Program-made: the position numbers and the translations under genes | The notes under the pieces: model-generated | What the model saw: only the letters and a program-made list of their open reading frames with translations | Database searches by the model: none | Told to the model about the DNA's origin: nothing | Part shown: in pieces, positions 15,438 through 23,232 of the stretch | Layout of the letters: every line of letters begins with the position of its first letter | Position numbering within the stretch: the first letter of the stretch is position 1 | Origin: Anaerolineales bacterium UBA2395 | GTDB taxonomy: Bacteria > Chloroflexota > Anaerolineae > Anaerolineales > Villigracilaceae | Direction of reading: 5' to 3' | DNA: 64,000 bases | Assembly (NCBI GenBank): GCA_002343775.1 | Contig: DDSH01000006.1 | Span: 9,984-73,983, forward strand

Positions 15438-16898
15438 ATGTACGACTTACTCATCAAGAACACAAAACTTGTCCGCCCGAACCAGACGAGCGTGGAAGTG
15501 GCAGATATCGCCATCAGCGGAGGAAAGGTTCAGAGGGTGGCACCAGCCATCCCTGAGGAAGAGGCGAAAGAAGTCCATGATGCGAAGGGACTGTTGGCGT
15601 TCCCTGGTCTGGTCGATGGGCATATGCATGTTGGAATCTATTCTCCGCTGGCAGAGGATGCGATAACGGAATCTAAAGCGGCGGCGATGGGTGGGGTGAC
15701 GAGTGCCATCACGTATTTTCGTACGGGCGAATATTATTTGAACAAGGGCGGCGCGTATAAGGATTTTTACCCTGAGGTGTTGGATATTTCGAAGGGCAGG
15801 TATTGGGTGGATTATGCGTACCACCTTGCGCCGATCAACCGCGGACACATTGATGAGATGCCGATGTTGATGAATGACTTCGGCGTGTCGTCGTTCAAGA
15901 TCTTTATGTTTTATGGCGGGCATGGATTGCATGGCAAGTCTGACCAGCAGCATAATTTTTTGAAGTTGGAAGAAGGCGAGAAATACGACTTTGCGCATTT
16001 TGAATTCATCATGCGCAAGTTGAGCGAGATGATCGAAGCGAACCCGAAGCAAGCGCCGCATATCAGTTTGAGTTTGCATTGCGAAGTGGCGGACATTTTG
16101 AATGCGTACACTTCGATCGTGCAAAAGGAAGGCAAGTTGAAGGGACTGCACGCGTACAACGCGGCGCGTCCACCGCACAGCGAAGGTTTGGCGGTGTTCA
16201 TCGCTTCGTATCTTGCGCATGAGACCAGTTGTGCGAATATCAACTTGCTGCACCTCACATCGCGCAAGGCGCTCGAAGCCGCGTTGATGATGCGCGACTT
16301 GTTCCCGCATATCAACTTCAGGCGCGAAGTGACGATCGGGCATTTGCTGCTCGATGTGGATGAACCCAACGGTGTGCTGGCGAAGGTCAACCCGCCGATT
16401 CGTCCGCGTGCGGATGTGGAATTTTTGTGGGAAAAAGTTTTGAGCGGCGATGTGGACTGGGTGGTCAGCGACCATGCCTGCTGTTCCACTGAAATGAAAT
16501 ATAACGCGGATCATCCCGATGATATTTGGATGGCGAAGTCTGGTTTTGGCGGCACCGAATACATGTTGAGCGGTTTGCACAGCGAAGGCTCCAAACGCGG
16601 ACTGTCCTTGAATCGCATGGCAGAACTCGTCTGTTGGAATCCTGCCCAGCGTTATGGACTTTTATCGAAGGGCGATATTGCTGAGGGCTACGACGCGGAT
16701 ATTGTTCTCTTCGACCCGAACGAGTCGTTCGTCGTCCGCGCGGCGGAGTCTGAGTCGGGGCAGGGGTACACGCCGTTCGAAGGGCATGAACTCACGGGTA
16801 AAGTGAAAGCGACGTTTGTGCGCGGCAATAAAGTTTTTGAGAATGGCAAGATCATCGGTGAGGCAAAAGGTCAGTACATCAAACGCCCAACCTTGTGA
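15438..16898 (+). CDS. Hydantoinase/dihydropyrimidinase-type amidohydrolase
   Basis: This 486-residue cyclic-amidohydrolase-superfamily enzyme hydrolyses ring amides or imides. Metal ligands are visible: His62 and His64 in DGHMHVG, the carbamylated-lysine candidate Lys154 in SSFKIFMFYGG, SLHCEVAD, LLHLTSR and the catalytic Asp in VVSDHACC. AGAGGAGAGAG precedes the ATG at 15438. Dihydropyrimidinases and hydantoinases are known to open cyclic imides. In this locus that fits opening of a maleimide or succinimide, as formed when tetrapyrroles are broken oxidatively. Allantoinase or dihydroorotase activity cannot be excluded. Confidence 0.85.
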   Translation: MYDLLIKNTKLVRPNQTSVEVADIAISGGKVQRVAPAIPEEEAKEVHDAKGLLAFPGLVDGHMHVGIYSPLAEDAITESKAAAMGGVTSAITYFRTGEYYLNKGGAYKDFYPEVLDISKGRYWVDYAYHLAPINRGHIDEMPMLMNDFGVSSFKIFMFYGGHGLHGKSDQQHNFLKLEEGEKYDFAHFEFIMRKLSEMIEANPKQAPHISLSLHCEVADILNAYTSIVQKEGKLKGLHAYNAARPPHSEGLAVFIASYLAHETSCANINLLHLTSRKALEAALMMRDLFPHINFRREVTIGHLLLDVDEPNGVLAKVNPPIRPRADVEFLWEKVLSGDVDWVVSDHACCSTEMKYNADHPDDIWMAKSGFGGTEYMLSGLHSEGSKRGLSLNRMAELVCWNPAQRYGLLSKGDIAEGYDADIVLFDPNESFVVRAAESESGQGYTPFEGHELTGKVKATFVRGNKVFENGKIIGEAKGQYIKRPTL

Positions 16899-16900
16899 AA

Positions 16901-16956
16901 TTTCTTTCTTCTTTCATCTTTCCTTGGCGAGATGAAAGAAGAAAGAGGAAAGAAAC
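16901..16956 (+). repeat. Eight-unit heptad repeat with 16-bp stem
   Basis: Eight 7-nt units occupy exactly 56 nt: pyrimidine units (TTTCTTT, CTTCTTT, CATCTTT) then purine units (AAGAAGA, AAGAGGA, AAGAAAC). TCTTTCTTCTTTCATC (16902-16917) pairs perfectly with GATGAAAGAAGAAAGA (16931-16946). The purine side (AGAGGAAAG) serves as Shine-Dalgarno for the ATG at 16960, so the stem could hide the ribosome binding region. Confidence 0.8.
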
Positions 16957-16959
16957 TTG

Positions 16960-17874
16960 ATGAAGTTTGGAATTCATTCGCCATCTTATATCTACCCCGA
17001 CGCCAACATCTTCGACGCTGTCAAAGCGAAGGCGATCTGGGTCGAGCAACACGGCTTTGACTGGTTCTCAGTGATGGATCACATGATCCAGATTCCCGTG
17101 CATGGACTTCCCGAAGAGCCGTTCATGGAAGGCTGGACGCTTCTTTCCGCGCTCGCGGCGGTGACTGACCGAATCAGATTATCCACGCTGGTCACTTCGA
17201 CGTCCTACCGCAACCCCGCACTGCTTGCAAAGATGGTCGCCAACCTAGACCTCATCAGTCATGGACGGATCACACTCGGAATCGGTGCGGGTTGGTATGA
17301 AGCGGAATACAAGCAGTACGGCTTTGAGTATCAAGAGAAACCTGCCGAGAGAATTTACAGACTCGAAGAAGCCATCAAATTGATCAAAACCATGTGGACG
17401 GAGGAACGCGCTACTTTTCACGGCAAATACTTCCGCGTGGAGAATGCCATCCTTGAACCCAAGCCGAGCCAGAAACCACATCCACCAATTCTGATCGGTG
17501 GGGCGGGCGAGCAACTCACCTTGCGCACGGTGGCGCGGGTTGGGGATATGTGCAACTTCATCGGCTCGCCTGAGGATGTAAAACACAAGTTTGAAGTGCT
17601 GAATCAGCATTGCGTTAAAGAAGGACGCGATTACAACGATATCGAGCGTACTGTGCTATGTAATGTCCTCATTGCCAAAGACGAGTCCGCTATCCAATCC
17701 AAATTAGAAAAAGCGACATTGTTCAAAGGTCGCGGTTTGACGGTAGATGGCGCAAGGAAATTATTTGCCGAATATCAAGCAGCAAGTGTGCAGATGTTGA
17801 TCTGCAGTATTTACCAGAACGATGTGGAGACGTTGGAATTGTTGAGTGAGTTGAAAGACCAATTTAAGAATTGA
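16960..17874 (+). CDS. LLM-class (luciferase-like) F420/FMN-dependent oxidoreductase
   Basis: This 304-residue TIM-barrel oxidoreductase belongs to the luciferase-like monooxygenase family, in the F420-dependent branch (LDLISHGRITLGIGAGWYEAEY near 93 and LEPKPSQKPHPPILIGGAG near 167 are typical). It would use F420 for hydride transfer or a reduced flavin for oxygenation. The sequence alone does not decide, although the flavin reductase domain at 10901 could provide the latter. A TTG lies directly before the ATG; I take the ATG. It is 9 nt upstream of the flavoprotein gene, and they are probably translated together. Confidence 0.85.
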   Translation: MKFGIHSPSYIYPDANIFDAVKAKAIWVEQHGFDWFSVMDHMIQIPVHGLPEEPFMEGWTLLSALAAVTDRIRLSTLVTSTSYRNPALLAKMVANLDLISHGRITLGIGAGWYEAEYKQYGFEYQEKPAERIYRLEEAIKLIKTMWTEERATFHGKYFRVENAILEPKPSQKPHPPILIGGAGEQLTLRTVARVGDMCNFIGSPEDVKHKFEVLNQHCVKEGRDYNDIERTVLCNVLIAKDESAIQSKLEKATLFKGRGLTVDGARKLFAEYQAASVQMLICSIYQNDVETLELLSELKDQFKN

Positions 17875-17883
17875 GGAGATGTC

Positions 17884-19155
17884 ATGACAAAACTTACTGC
17901 CGAATTTTTATTTGACGACCTGACGCCCGCCGAGCGTGCCCGTGCCGAACGTGTGGAGTCGGTGCTGGCTGAATTGCGCGCGCATGCCGAAGAAGCCGAT
18001 GCCAGCGGACGATTCTACGAACCGCACCGCGAAACGTTGGCGAAGGCGGGCTTGCTTGGATTGGTCATTCCAGAGGAGTATGGTGGGTTGGGCGGCAATT
18101 TGCGCGACCTCGCCGCCGCGACCTTTGCGATGGGCACGGCGTGTCCGTCTACAGCGTTGGCGTATTTCTTTCATTGCTCAACGTCATCGCGTGGATTGCT
18201 TGGACTGGATGCGATCGAAGAAGGAAAATTTAGCGAAGAAGAAATTCCTGTGGTGAGAGCCTTTGCTGAAAATGTTCTGCACCGCATGGGGACGAAGAAT
18301 CAATTACTGGGGAATTTTGCCAGTGAAACGGCGAAGTCATCGCAGAGCGCTGTTTTCATTTCAACCGAAGCCGAAAAAGTGGATGGCGGTTGGAAACTCA
18401 ATGGCGTGAAGTCGTTTGGTTGCAACACCGGCGTTGCGGATGCGTATTTGGTAGCGGCAAAACTCAAAGGGTATGACACGGCGGAAGGCTTGGTCATGTT
18501 CTTCGTCCCGCGTGAGGCGGAGGGCGTGAAGGAACGTCCGCAGTGGGATGCGCTGGGTATGCGAGCCACGGCGTCACATGGCATCATCCTTGAAAATGTC
18601 TTTGTGCCTGATAGCGAATCGCTTGCGATCCCTGGCGCATTCGTCAAGTTGATGCAGTCCAGCCGCGGCTCGTTGATGGGTAACCAGCCCGCCATTTCTG
18701 CGATCTATCTTGGTGCGGCAAAGCAAGCCTATGACTATGCTCTCGAGAAAACGATGAGCATGAAGTTCGAAGACACAGGCAAGCCGATCGCGACCAGCGC
18801 TTTCCATCAGGAATTGATCGGCAAAATGACCGTGGAAATCGAAACTGCGCGCCTGTGGCTTCGCAGGCAAATTGACTTGGAAACCTGCGAACCGCCCATT
18901 GCATCGAAGACTGAAGTGATTCAGCATTGGCGCATGGCGAAGGGCACCGCCTCTGAAGCCTGCTTTGAAGTGGCACAACTTGCCATGAAAATGACCGGCA
19001 CCAGCGGCACCGCTAATAAAGGTGTGATTGCCCGCATGCTGCGAGACATTGCGATGAGCCTGGTCATGGCATTCCCCGCCGAACGCGGACGACTCGAAGC
19101 GGCGAAAAGCATCACGGATGGTGCAGAGACGAAGTCGTTTACGGTTTCAAAATGA
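17884..19155 (+). CDS. Acyl-CoA dehydrogenase-family flavoprotein
   Basis: This 423-residue protein has the acyl-CoA dehydrogenase three-part layout: a helical N-domain with LVIPEEYGGLGG near 59, a middle beta domain (WKLNGVKSFGCNTGVADAYL near 170), and a C-terminal four-helix domain with TGTSGTANKGVIARMLRDI near 375. The usual YEGT-type catalytic glutamate region is replaced by GTSGTANKG, as in flavin monooxygenases of this fold (DszC and HsaA group). It could therefore be an oxygenase that uses reduced flavin instead of a dehydrogenase. GAGGAG precedes the ATG. It belongs to the main catabolic operon. Confidence 0.82.
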   Translation: MTKLTAEFLFDDLTPAERARAERVESVLAELRAHAEEADASGRFYEPHRETLAKAGLLGLVIPEEYGGLGGNLRDLAAATFAMGTACPSTALAYFFHCSTSSRGLLGLDAIEEGKFSEEEIPVVRAFAENVLHRMGTKNQLLGNFASETAKSSQSAVFISTEAEKVDGGWKLNGVKSFGCNTGVADAYLVAAKLKGYDTAEGLVMFFVPREAEGVKERPQWDALGMRATASHGIILENVFVPDSESLAIPGAFVKLMQSSRGSLMGNQPAISAIYLGAAKQAYDYALEKTMSMKFEDTGKPIATSAFHQELIGKMTVEIETARLWLRRQIDLETCEPPIASKTEVIQHWRMAKGTASEACFEVAQLAMKMTGTSGTANKGVIARMLRDIAMSLVMAFPAERGRLEAAKSITDGAETKSFTVSK

Positions 19156-19163
19156 AAACCTTA

Positions 19164-19247
19164 TTAACCACAAAGGCAATAAAGGGTCATAAAGGTTTAA
19201 AACCCTATGCTCTTCCTTCGTGTACCTTAGTAACACTTTGTGATTAA
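19164..19247 (+). repeat. Imperfect inverted repeat between two catabolic genes
   Basis: TTAACCACAAAG (19164-19175) pairs with CTTTGTGATTAA (19236-19247) with one mismatch. AAAGG recurs at 9-10 nt spacing in the left arm and a GGTTTAAAACC hairpin lies in the middle. It differs from the heptad elements in period. Confidence 0.5.
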
Positions 19248-19265
19248 AAAAATAGGAGATAACTC

Positions 19266-20744
19266 ATGTCCTTCCCCGAAATCAAAATGCCCCCGCTCGA
19301 CGAAGTCAAAAAGCACTTCACCCTCTTCGATTACATTGACGGCGAACGCGTCGCACCCACAGTCAATATGAGTGCGTTCGTCCACAACCCGAACACGGGC
19401 GAAAAGATCGCGCCGCAAATGGCGACCAGCCCAGAGAACATCGAACGCGCTTTACAGGTTGCGCAGCGTTTGCATGCAACGGGTGAGTGGGCGAATACCT
19501 CTCCCGAAAAACGCGCGGACATTCTCGATAACGCTGCCAATCATCTGATGGGACTCACTCCCATGATCGCCGCGGTTGAGTCGTATAACACGGGTATCGT
19601 CTTCAGTACTACGAGTTTCGTCAACGCGATTGTGTGGCTGGCGTTCAAAGCCGCCGCGGGCGTGCTGCGGAGTGGATATGCCGTCAACAAAGTGCCAGGT
19701 CCGCATGGTGATGTGGAAGTGTTGCGCAAGCCGCTCGGTGTTGCGGTTGCCATCGTGCCGTGGAATTCTCCCGCTGCGCTTGCCGCGCACAAAGTTGCCA
19801 ACGCGCTCGCCGCGGGATGTCCCGTCATTCTCAAGCCGACCGAGTGGGCGCCGTATTCCTGTCTCTTCCTCGCGGATGGTCTCGAAGCCGCAGGTTTGCC
19901 CAAGGGTCTCTTTCAGATCGTCAACGGCGGCAGCGATGTCGGTGCAAAACTTGTCGGTGATAAACGCGTGCGCGCTGTTTCGTTCACGGGCGGTTTGCAG
20001 GGTGGTCGCGCCGTCGCGGCTGCCTGTGCCGCAGATTTCAAGTCACTTCAACTCGAACTCGGTGGCAACAACGCCATGGTCGTTCTGCCAGACGCCGACA
20101 TCGACAAGGTCGCCGATGGTATCGTCGCGGGCATGACCACGCTCAACGGTCAGTGGTGCCGCGCGCTCGGTCGGCTCGTTGTCCATGAATCGATTCAGGA
20201 TCAAGTCGTCAACGCTGCGATGGAAAAATTTAAGTCCCTTAAAGTGGGCGACGCGCTCTCGATGGAATCCCAACTCGGTCCGCTTGCCAACTCTGCCCAT
20301 CACGGTCGCATTGTGGATGCGGTCAACGCTCTCAAAGCCAAAGGCGGACAAACGCATCACTCCGCCCCGACGCCTGATTCAGCGGGCTACTATCTTTCTC
20401 CCACGCTGATAACGGGAGTCGCACCCGAAGAGACGCTCGAAGAGATATTCGGACCCGTCGCCACCGTCCACTCGTTCAAGACCGACGAAGAAGCCGTAAA
20501 ACTCGCCAACCAGACTCCCTATGGATTGGGCGGATACGTCTTCTCGAAAGATGAAGACCACGCCATGCAGGTGGCACGTCAAATGAACACAGGCGGGGTC
20601 AAGGTTAATGGGGTGAGCCTGCTCGAATTAAATGTCGACGCGCCGCGTCCGGCTTGGGGTCTCAGCGGTTTTGGCGAAGAAGGCACGCTCGAGACATTCG
20701 ATGTCTTCTGTGGAAAATCCGTGGTGGGTGTTGCAGGGAAATAG
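19266..20744 (+). CDS. NAD(P)-dependent aldehyde dehydrogenase
   Basis: This 492-residue aldehyde dehydrogenase oxidises an aldehyde to the acid. The Rossmann part has PWNSPAALAAHKVANALAAG (near 165) and VSFTGG (near 238). The general-base Glu264 is in LELGGNN and the nucleophile Cys298 in GQWCRALGR. ATAGGAGATAA precedes the ATG. It is the last gene of the long catabolic run and is followed by a strong terminator. It could oxidise the aldehyde released by the HpcH-type aldolase at 1118; the substrate is not known. Confidence 0.92.
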   Translation: MSFPEIKMPPLDEVKKHFTLFDYIDGERVAPTVNMSAFVHNPNTGEKIAPQMATSPENIERALQVAQRLHATGEWANTSPEKRADILDNAANHLMGLTPMIAAVESYNTGIVFSTTSFVNAIVWLAFKAAAGVLRSGYAVNKVPGPHGDVEVLRKPLGVAVAIVPWNSPAALAAHKVANALAAGCPVILKPTEWAPYSCLFLADGLEAAGLPKGLFQIVNGGSDVGAKLVGDKRVRAVSFTGGLQGGRAVAAACAADFKSLQLELGGNNAMVVLPDADIDKVADGIVAGMTTLNGQWCRALGRLVVHESIQDQVVNAAMEKFKSLKVGDALSMESQLGPLANSAHHGRIVDAVNALKAKGGQTHHSAPTPDSAGYYLSPTLITGVAPEETLEEIFGPVATVHSFKTDEEAVKLANQTPYGLGGYVFSKDEDHAMQVARQMNTGGVKVNGVSLLELNVDAPRPAWGLSGFGEEGTLETFDVFCGKSVVGVAGK

Positions 20745-20751
20745 TTAAGTC

Positions 20752-20787
20752 AGGTGACAGTCACATTGAAGTGGCTGTCACCTTTTA
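20752..20787 (+). terminator. Rho-independent terminator of the catabolic locus
   Basis: AGGTGACAG (20752-20760) pairs with CTGTCACCT (20775-20783). The stem extends inward through CAC/GTG around an ATTGAA loop, and a T-rich tail follows. Confidence 0.8.
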
Positions 20788-20855
20788 ATTTAAGCAAGAC
20801 GAACACAATTTTTTAAGATACAAATGATTTTGCGTAAGCCCAATCGGTGATTTTT

Positions 20856-20883
20856 TTGGAATGGATTAGAAACGCGGTATGAT
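20856..20883 (+). promoter_or_regulatory. Possible promoter of the potassium-uptake genes
   Basis: TTGGAA (20856-20861) and TATGAT (20878-20883) are separated by 16 nt in an AT-rich gap after the terminator. The TrkA start codon follows 64 nt later. Confidence 0.4.
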
Positions 20884-20946
20884 TCCCAACAAATTCAAGA
20901 GTAGGGTATATTCGGGCAATTATTACATGCGTGAGGTTTTCAATTT

Positions 20947-21603
20947 ATGATGAAAAAAGAATTTGCTGTCATAGGGCTGGGACGATTTGGCAGGGCGGTC
21001 GTGCGCACATTGAGCGAAAAAGGATATAGTGTTCTGGCGGTGGATAAGGATGCTCCCATCGTTCAATACATCAGTGAGGCTTGTGCGCAGGCTGTTGTGG
21101 TTGACTCGACAAATGAAGAAGCACTTCGTTCACTTGACATAGCCGCGTTTGATACGGTGGTTGTTGCGATTGGGTCTGATTTTGAAAGCAACTTGATCAC
21201 CGCTGTGGCGCTCAAGTCACTTGGGGTGAAACGGGTGATTTGCAAGGCGCTATCTCAACGTCAAAAAGATATCCTGCTGCGCATTGGTGTAGACCAGGTG
21301 ATCCTTCCTGAAGCGGATGCAGGGCGGCGTTTAGGGGTGGAACTGGCAACCCCCAATTTACTTGAACAGATTTCCTTTGGAGATACGCACAGCGTCCTTG
21401 AACTCCGTGTTCCAGAGTCGATGGCTGGCAAAAGCCTGTCTGAACTGAATTTTCGTAATCGGTATGATGCGATTGTTGTAGCGGTAAAACATGAAGCCTC
21501 GGTCACCGTCTCTCCCGATGCAGATCAGGTCATTGATACGAATGATATTATCGTGCTTATCGGACGCACAGACAAAATTGCCAAACTAACCGAGTTGCGT
21601 TGA
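20947..21603 (+). CDS. TrkA/KtrA-type regulatory subunit of potassium uptake
   Basis: This 218-residue cytoplasmic protein has an RCK-N Rossmann domain (GLGRFGRAVVRTLSEKG near 9, and the VVDSTNEEALRSL acidic-strand region) and a C-terminal TrkA-C domain (about 140-218). Such proteins form octameric rings that bind ATP/ADP or NAD and gate the partner channel. The channel gene follows 4 nt downstream, so the two form an operon. Size and single RCK unit match KtrA/KtrC rather than the double-length E. coli TrkA. Confidence 0.92.
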   Translation: MMKKEFAVIGLGRFGRAVVRTLSEKGYSVLAVDKDAPIVQYISEACAQAVVVDSTNEEALRSLDIAAFDTVVVAIGSDFESNLITAVALKSLGVKRVICKALSQRQKDILLRIGVDQVILPEADAGRRLGVELATPNLLEQISFGDTHSVLELRVPESMAGKSLSELNFRNRYDAIVVAVKHEASVTVSPDADQVIDTNDIIVLIGRTDKIAKLTELR

Positions 21604-21607
21604 TACC

Positions 21608-22969
21608 ATGATGATGAATTTTCGTAAGCGGGGGGGCTTTTTACGCCGCGTACCAACACAAGTCAAGTTGGTGCTGGGGTTGGCGTCCATGGTGTTTGTC
21701 TCCTCCCTTCTCCTCATGCTGCCAGTCATGGGTGCGGAGCGACCCCTGAATCCCAATGAGGCTTTTTTCACTTCTGTTTCTGCGTTAACCGTGACCGGGC
21801 TTTCCATCATTGTGCCCTCAACCGACTTGTCATTTCTGGGGCAGTTGTTTTTATTGACGCTCATACAAATTGGCGGGGTGGGGTATATGGTGGTTTCTGT
21901 GATCATCTTTCGGCTGCTTGGTCGCAGCATTTCTTTTGCAGATCGGTTGGCGCTCCGTGATTCATTTGGGCTATTGGATATGAACGCCATCGTTATCCTG
22001 ATTCGCCGTGTAATGATTACAGTGGTTGCTTTGGAACTCGTGGGGGCGGTCCTGCTTTGGTTTCATTGGCAGGCAGATCTCGGTCCTGAAAGGGCTGCTC
22101 TATATGCGGTCTTTCATGCTATTTCTGCCTTTTGTAATGCGGGTTTCGATCTGTTTGTCGGTACACCGGGATTCAGTAATGTTCCCAACGATCCCTTTTC
22201 CTTGACGGTGCTTGGCAGTCTGATCTTTGTTGGCGGATTGGGCATTCCGGTTGTGACAGATATTCTGCTTGTGCTGGCGCGTTCCCGTCGTTTTCTTTCT
22301 TTACACTCGCGCCTGACATTGCTCATCACGGTGGTTCTCGTCATTGTTGGTTCTGCCGGTTTGTTTTTCCCCGAAACCCAACCGGGCGCAACCATGGCAG
22401 AGTTTCCTCTGGAACGTGCCATGTCGATTTCTATATTCCAGTCGATCTCAGCGCGTACGGCTGGATTCAGCGCGCTCGATAATTTTTACGACCTTGCTCC
22501 CTCAAGTCAATTATTGAAAATTGCGCTGATGTTTATTGGTACTGCCCCTGCCTCCATGGGAGGCGGCATCACAACCAGTACCTTGATCGTCCTATTGGTC
22601 GGCTTATGGGCATTTGCCCGTGGGCGTGAAACGCCTCATATCTTCGGGCGGAGTTTGGGCGCTGCCACTATGCGGCGTGCCTCTGCCGTGCTGACAGTTT
22701 CACTGGCGGTCGTTGTCATCGTTACTTGGCTTTTGCTTGCCACTCATCCTGGTGCCTCATTGCACCAAGTGCTATTCGAGGTTGTTTCCGCTTTTGCTAC
22801 GTGTGGTTTATCGTTGGGATTCACCAGTAGTTTAAACGTTTTTGGTCAGATAATGATATGTCTCGTCATGTTTTGGGGAAGGTTGGGAGCCATCACCATT
22901 ATCGTAGCGCTGGCGCAGCTTGCTCCCCCGCGTTTGATCGCTTTCCCGGAAGAACAAATATTAATTTAA
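21608..22969 (+). CDS. TrkH/KtrB-type potassium channel subunit
   Basis: This 453-residue integral membrane protein has about ten hydrophobic segments in the 4x(M1-P-M2) plan of TrkH/KtrB channels. Selectivity-loop-like stretches include SALTVTGLS near 57, AFCNAGFDL near 177, ARTAGFSALD near 283 and ATCGLSLGF near 398. It would take up K+ (or Na+/K+) under the control of the upstream RCK subunit. The short arginine-rich N-terminus (MMMNFRKRGGFLRR) is cytoplasmic. It is transcribed alone after the TrkA-like gene, with no further gene for 263 nt. Confidence 0.92.
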   Translation: MMMNFRKRGGFLRRVPTQVKLVLGLASMVFVSSLLLMLPVMGAERPLNPNEAFFTSVSALTVTGLSIIVPSTDLSFLGQLFLLTLIQIGGVGYMVVSVIIFRLLGRSISFADRLALRDSFGLLDMNAIVILIRRVMITVVALELVGAVLLWFHWQADLGPERAALYAVFHAISAFCNAGFDLFVGTPGFSNVPNDPFSLTVLGSLIFVGGLGIPVVTDILLVLARSRRFLSLHSRLTLLITVVLVIVGSAGLFFPETQPGATMAEFPLERAMSISIFQSISARTAGFSALDNFYDLAPSSQLLKIALMFIGTAPASMGGGITTSTLIVLLVGLWAFARGRETPHIFGRSLGAATMRRASAVLTVSLAVVVIVTWLLLATHPGASLHQVLFEVVSAFATCGLSLGFTSSLNVFGQIMICLVMFWGRLGAITIIVALAQLAPPRLIAFPEEQILI

Positions 22970-23136
22970 GCCCTGTTATTGAACAACAATCTCGGCTTGC
23001 CCAACCGCCCCGAACCACAGTTTCATGAGGTTCAATTGGGTTCGGCGAAGAAGAACACTTAAGACGTTCAATACATCTTTTGGGTGCATCTGGTGGCTTC
23101 TTTTTAATCGCGAAATGGAAGGAATAAAGTTGGGTG

Positions 23137-23166
23137 TTGCATTTCCCATTCATGGTGGATTAGAAT
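23137..23166 (+). promoter_or_regulatory. Possible promoter of the MFS-GH127-GH2 operon
   Basis: TTGCAT (23137-23142) and TAGAAT (23161-23166) are 18 nt apart and 67 nt upstream of the MFS start codon. The rest of the 263-nt gap after the potassium genes shows no gene that I recognise. Confidence 0.4.
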
Positions 23167-23232
23167 GAAAACAGCCTACTATAGGACTGTTGTCCGAGTT
23201 TCGATAAAAACAACACTTCCAAAAGGTCCATC

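Noticed and set aside
1056..16956. CRISPR array interpretation of the periodic intergenic repeats
   Set aside because: The units are only 7 nt, contiguous, without spacers, and no cas gene is present.
22970..23136. Possible degraded gene between the potassium genes and the MFS operon
   Set aside because: Short minus-strand frames exist, but none shows a family motif that I could defend.
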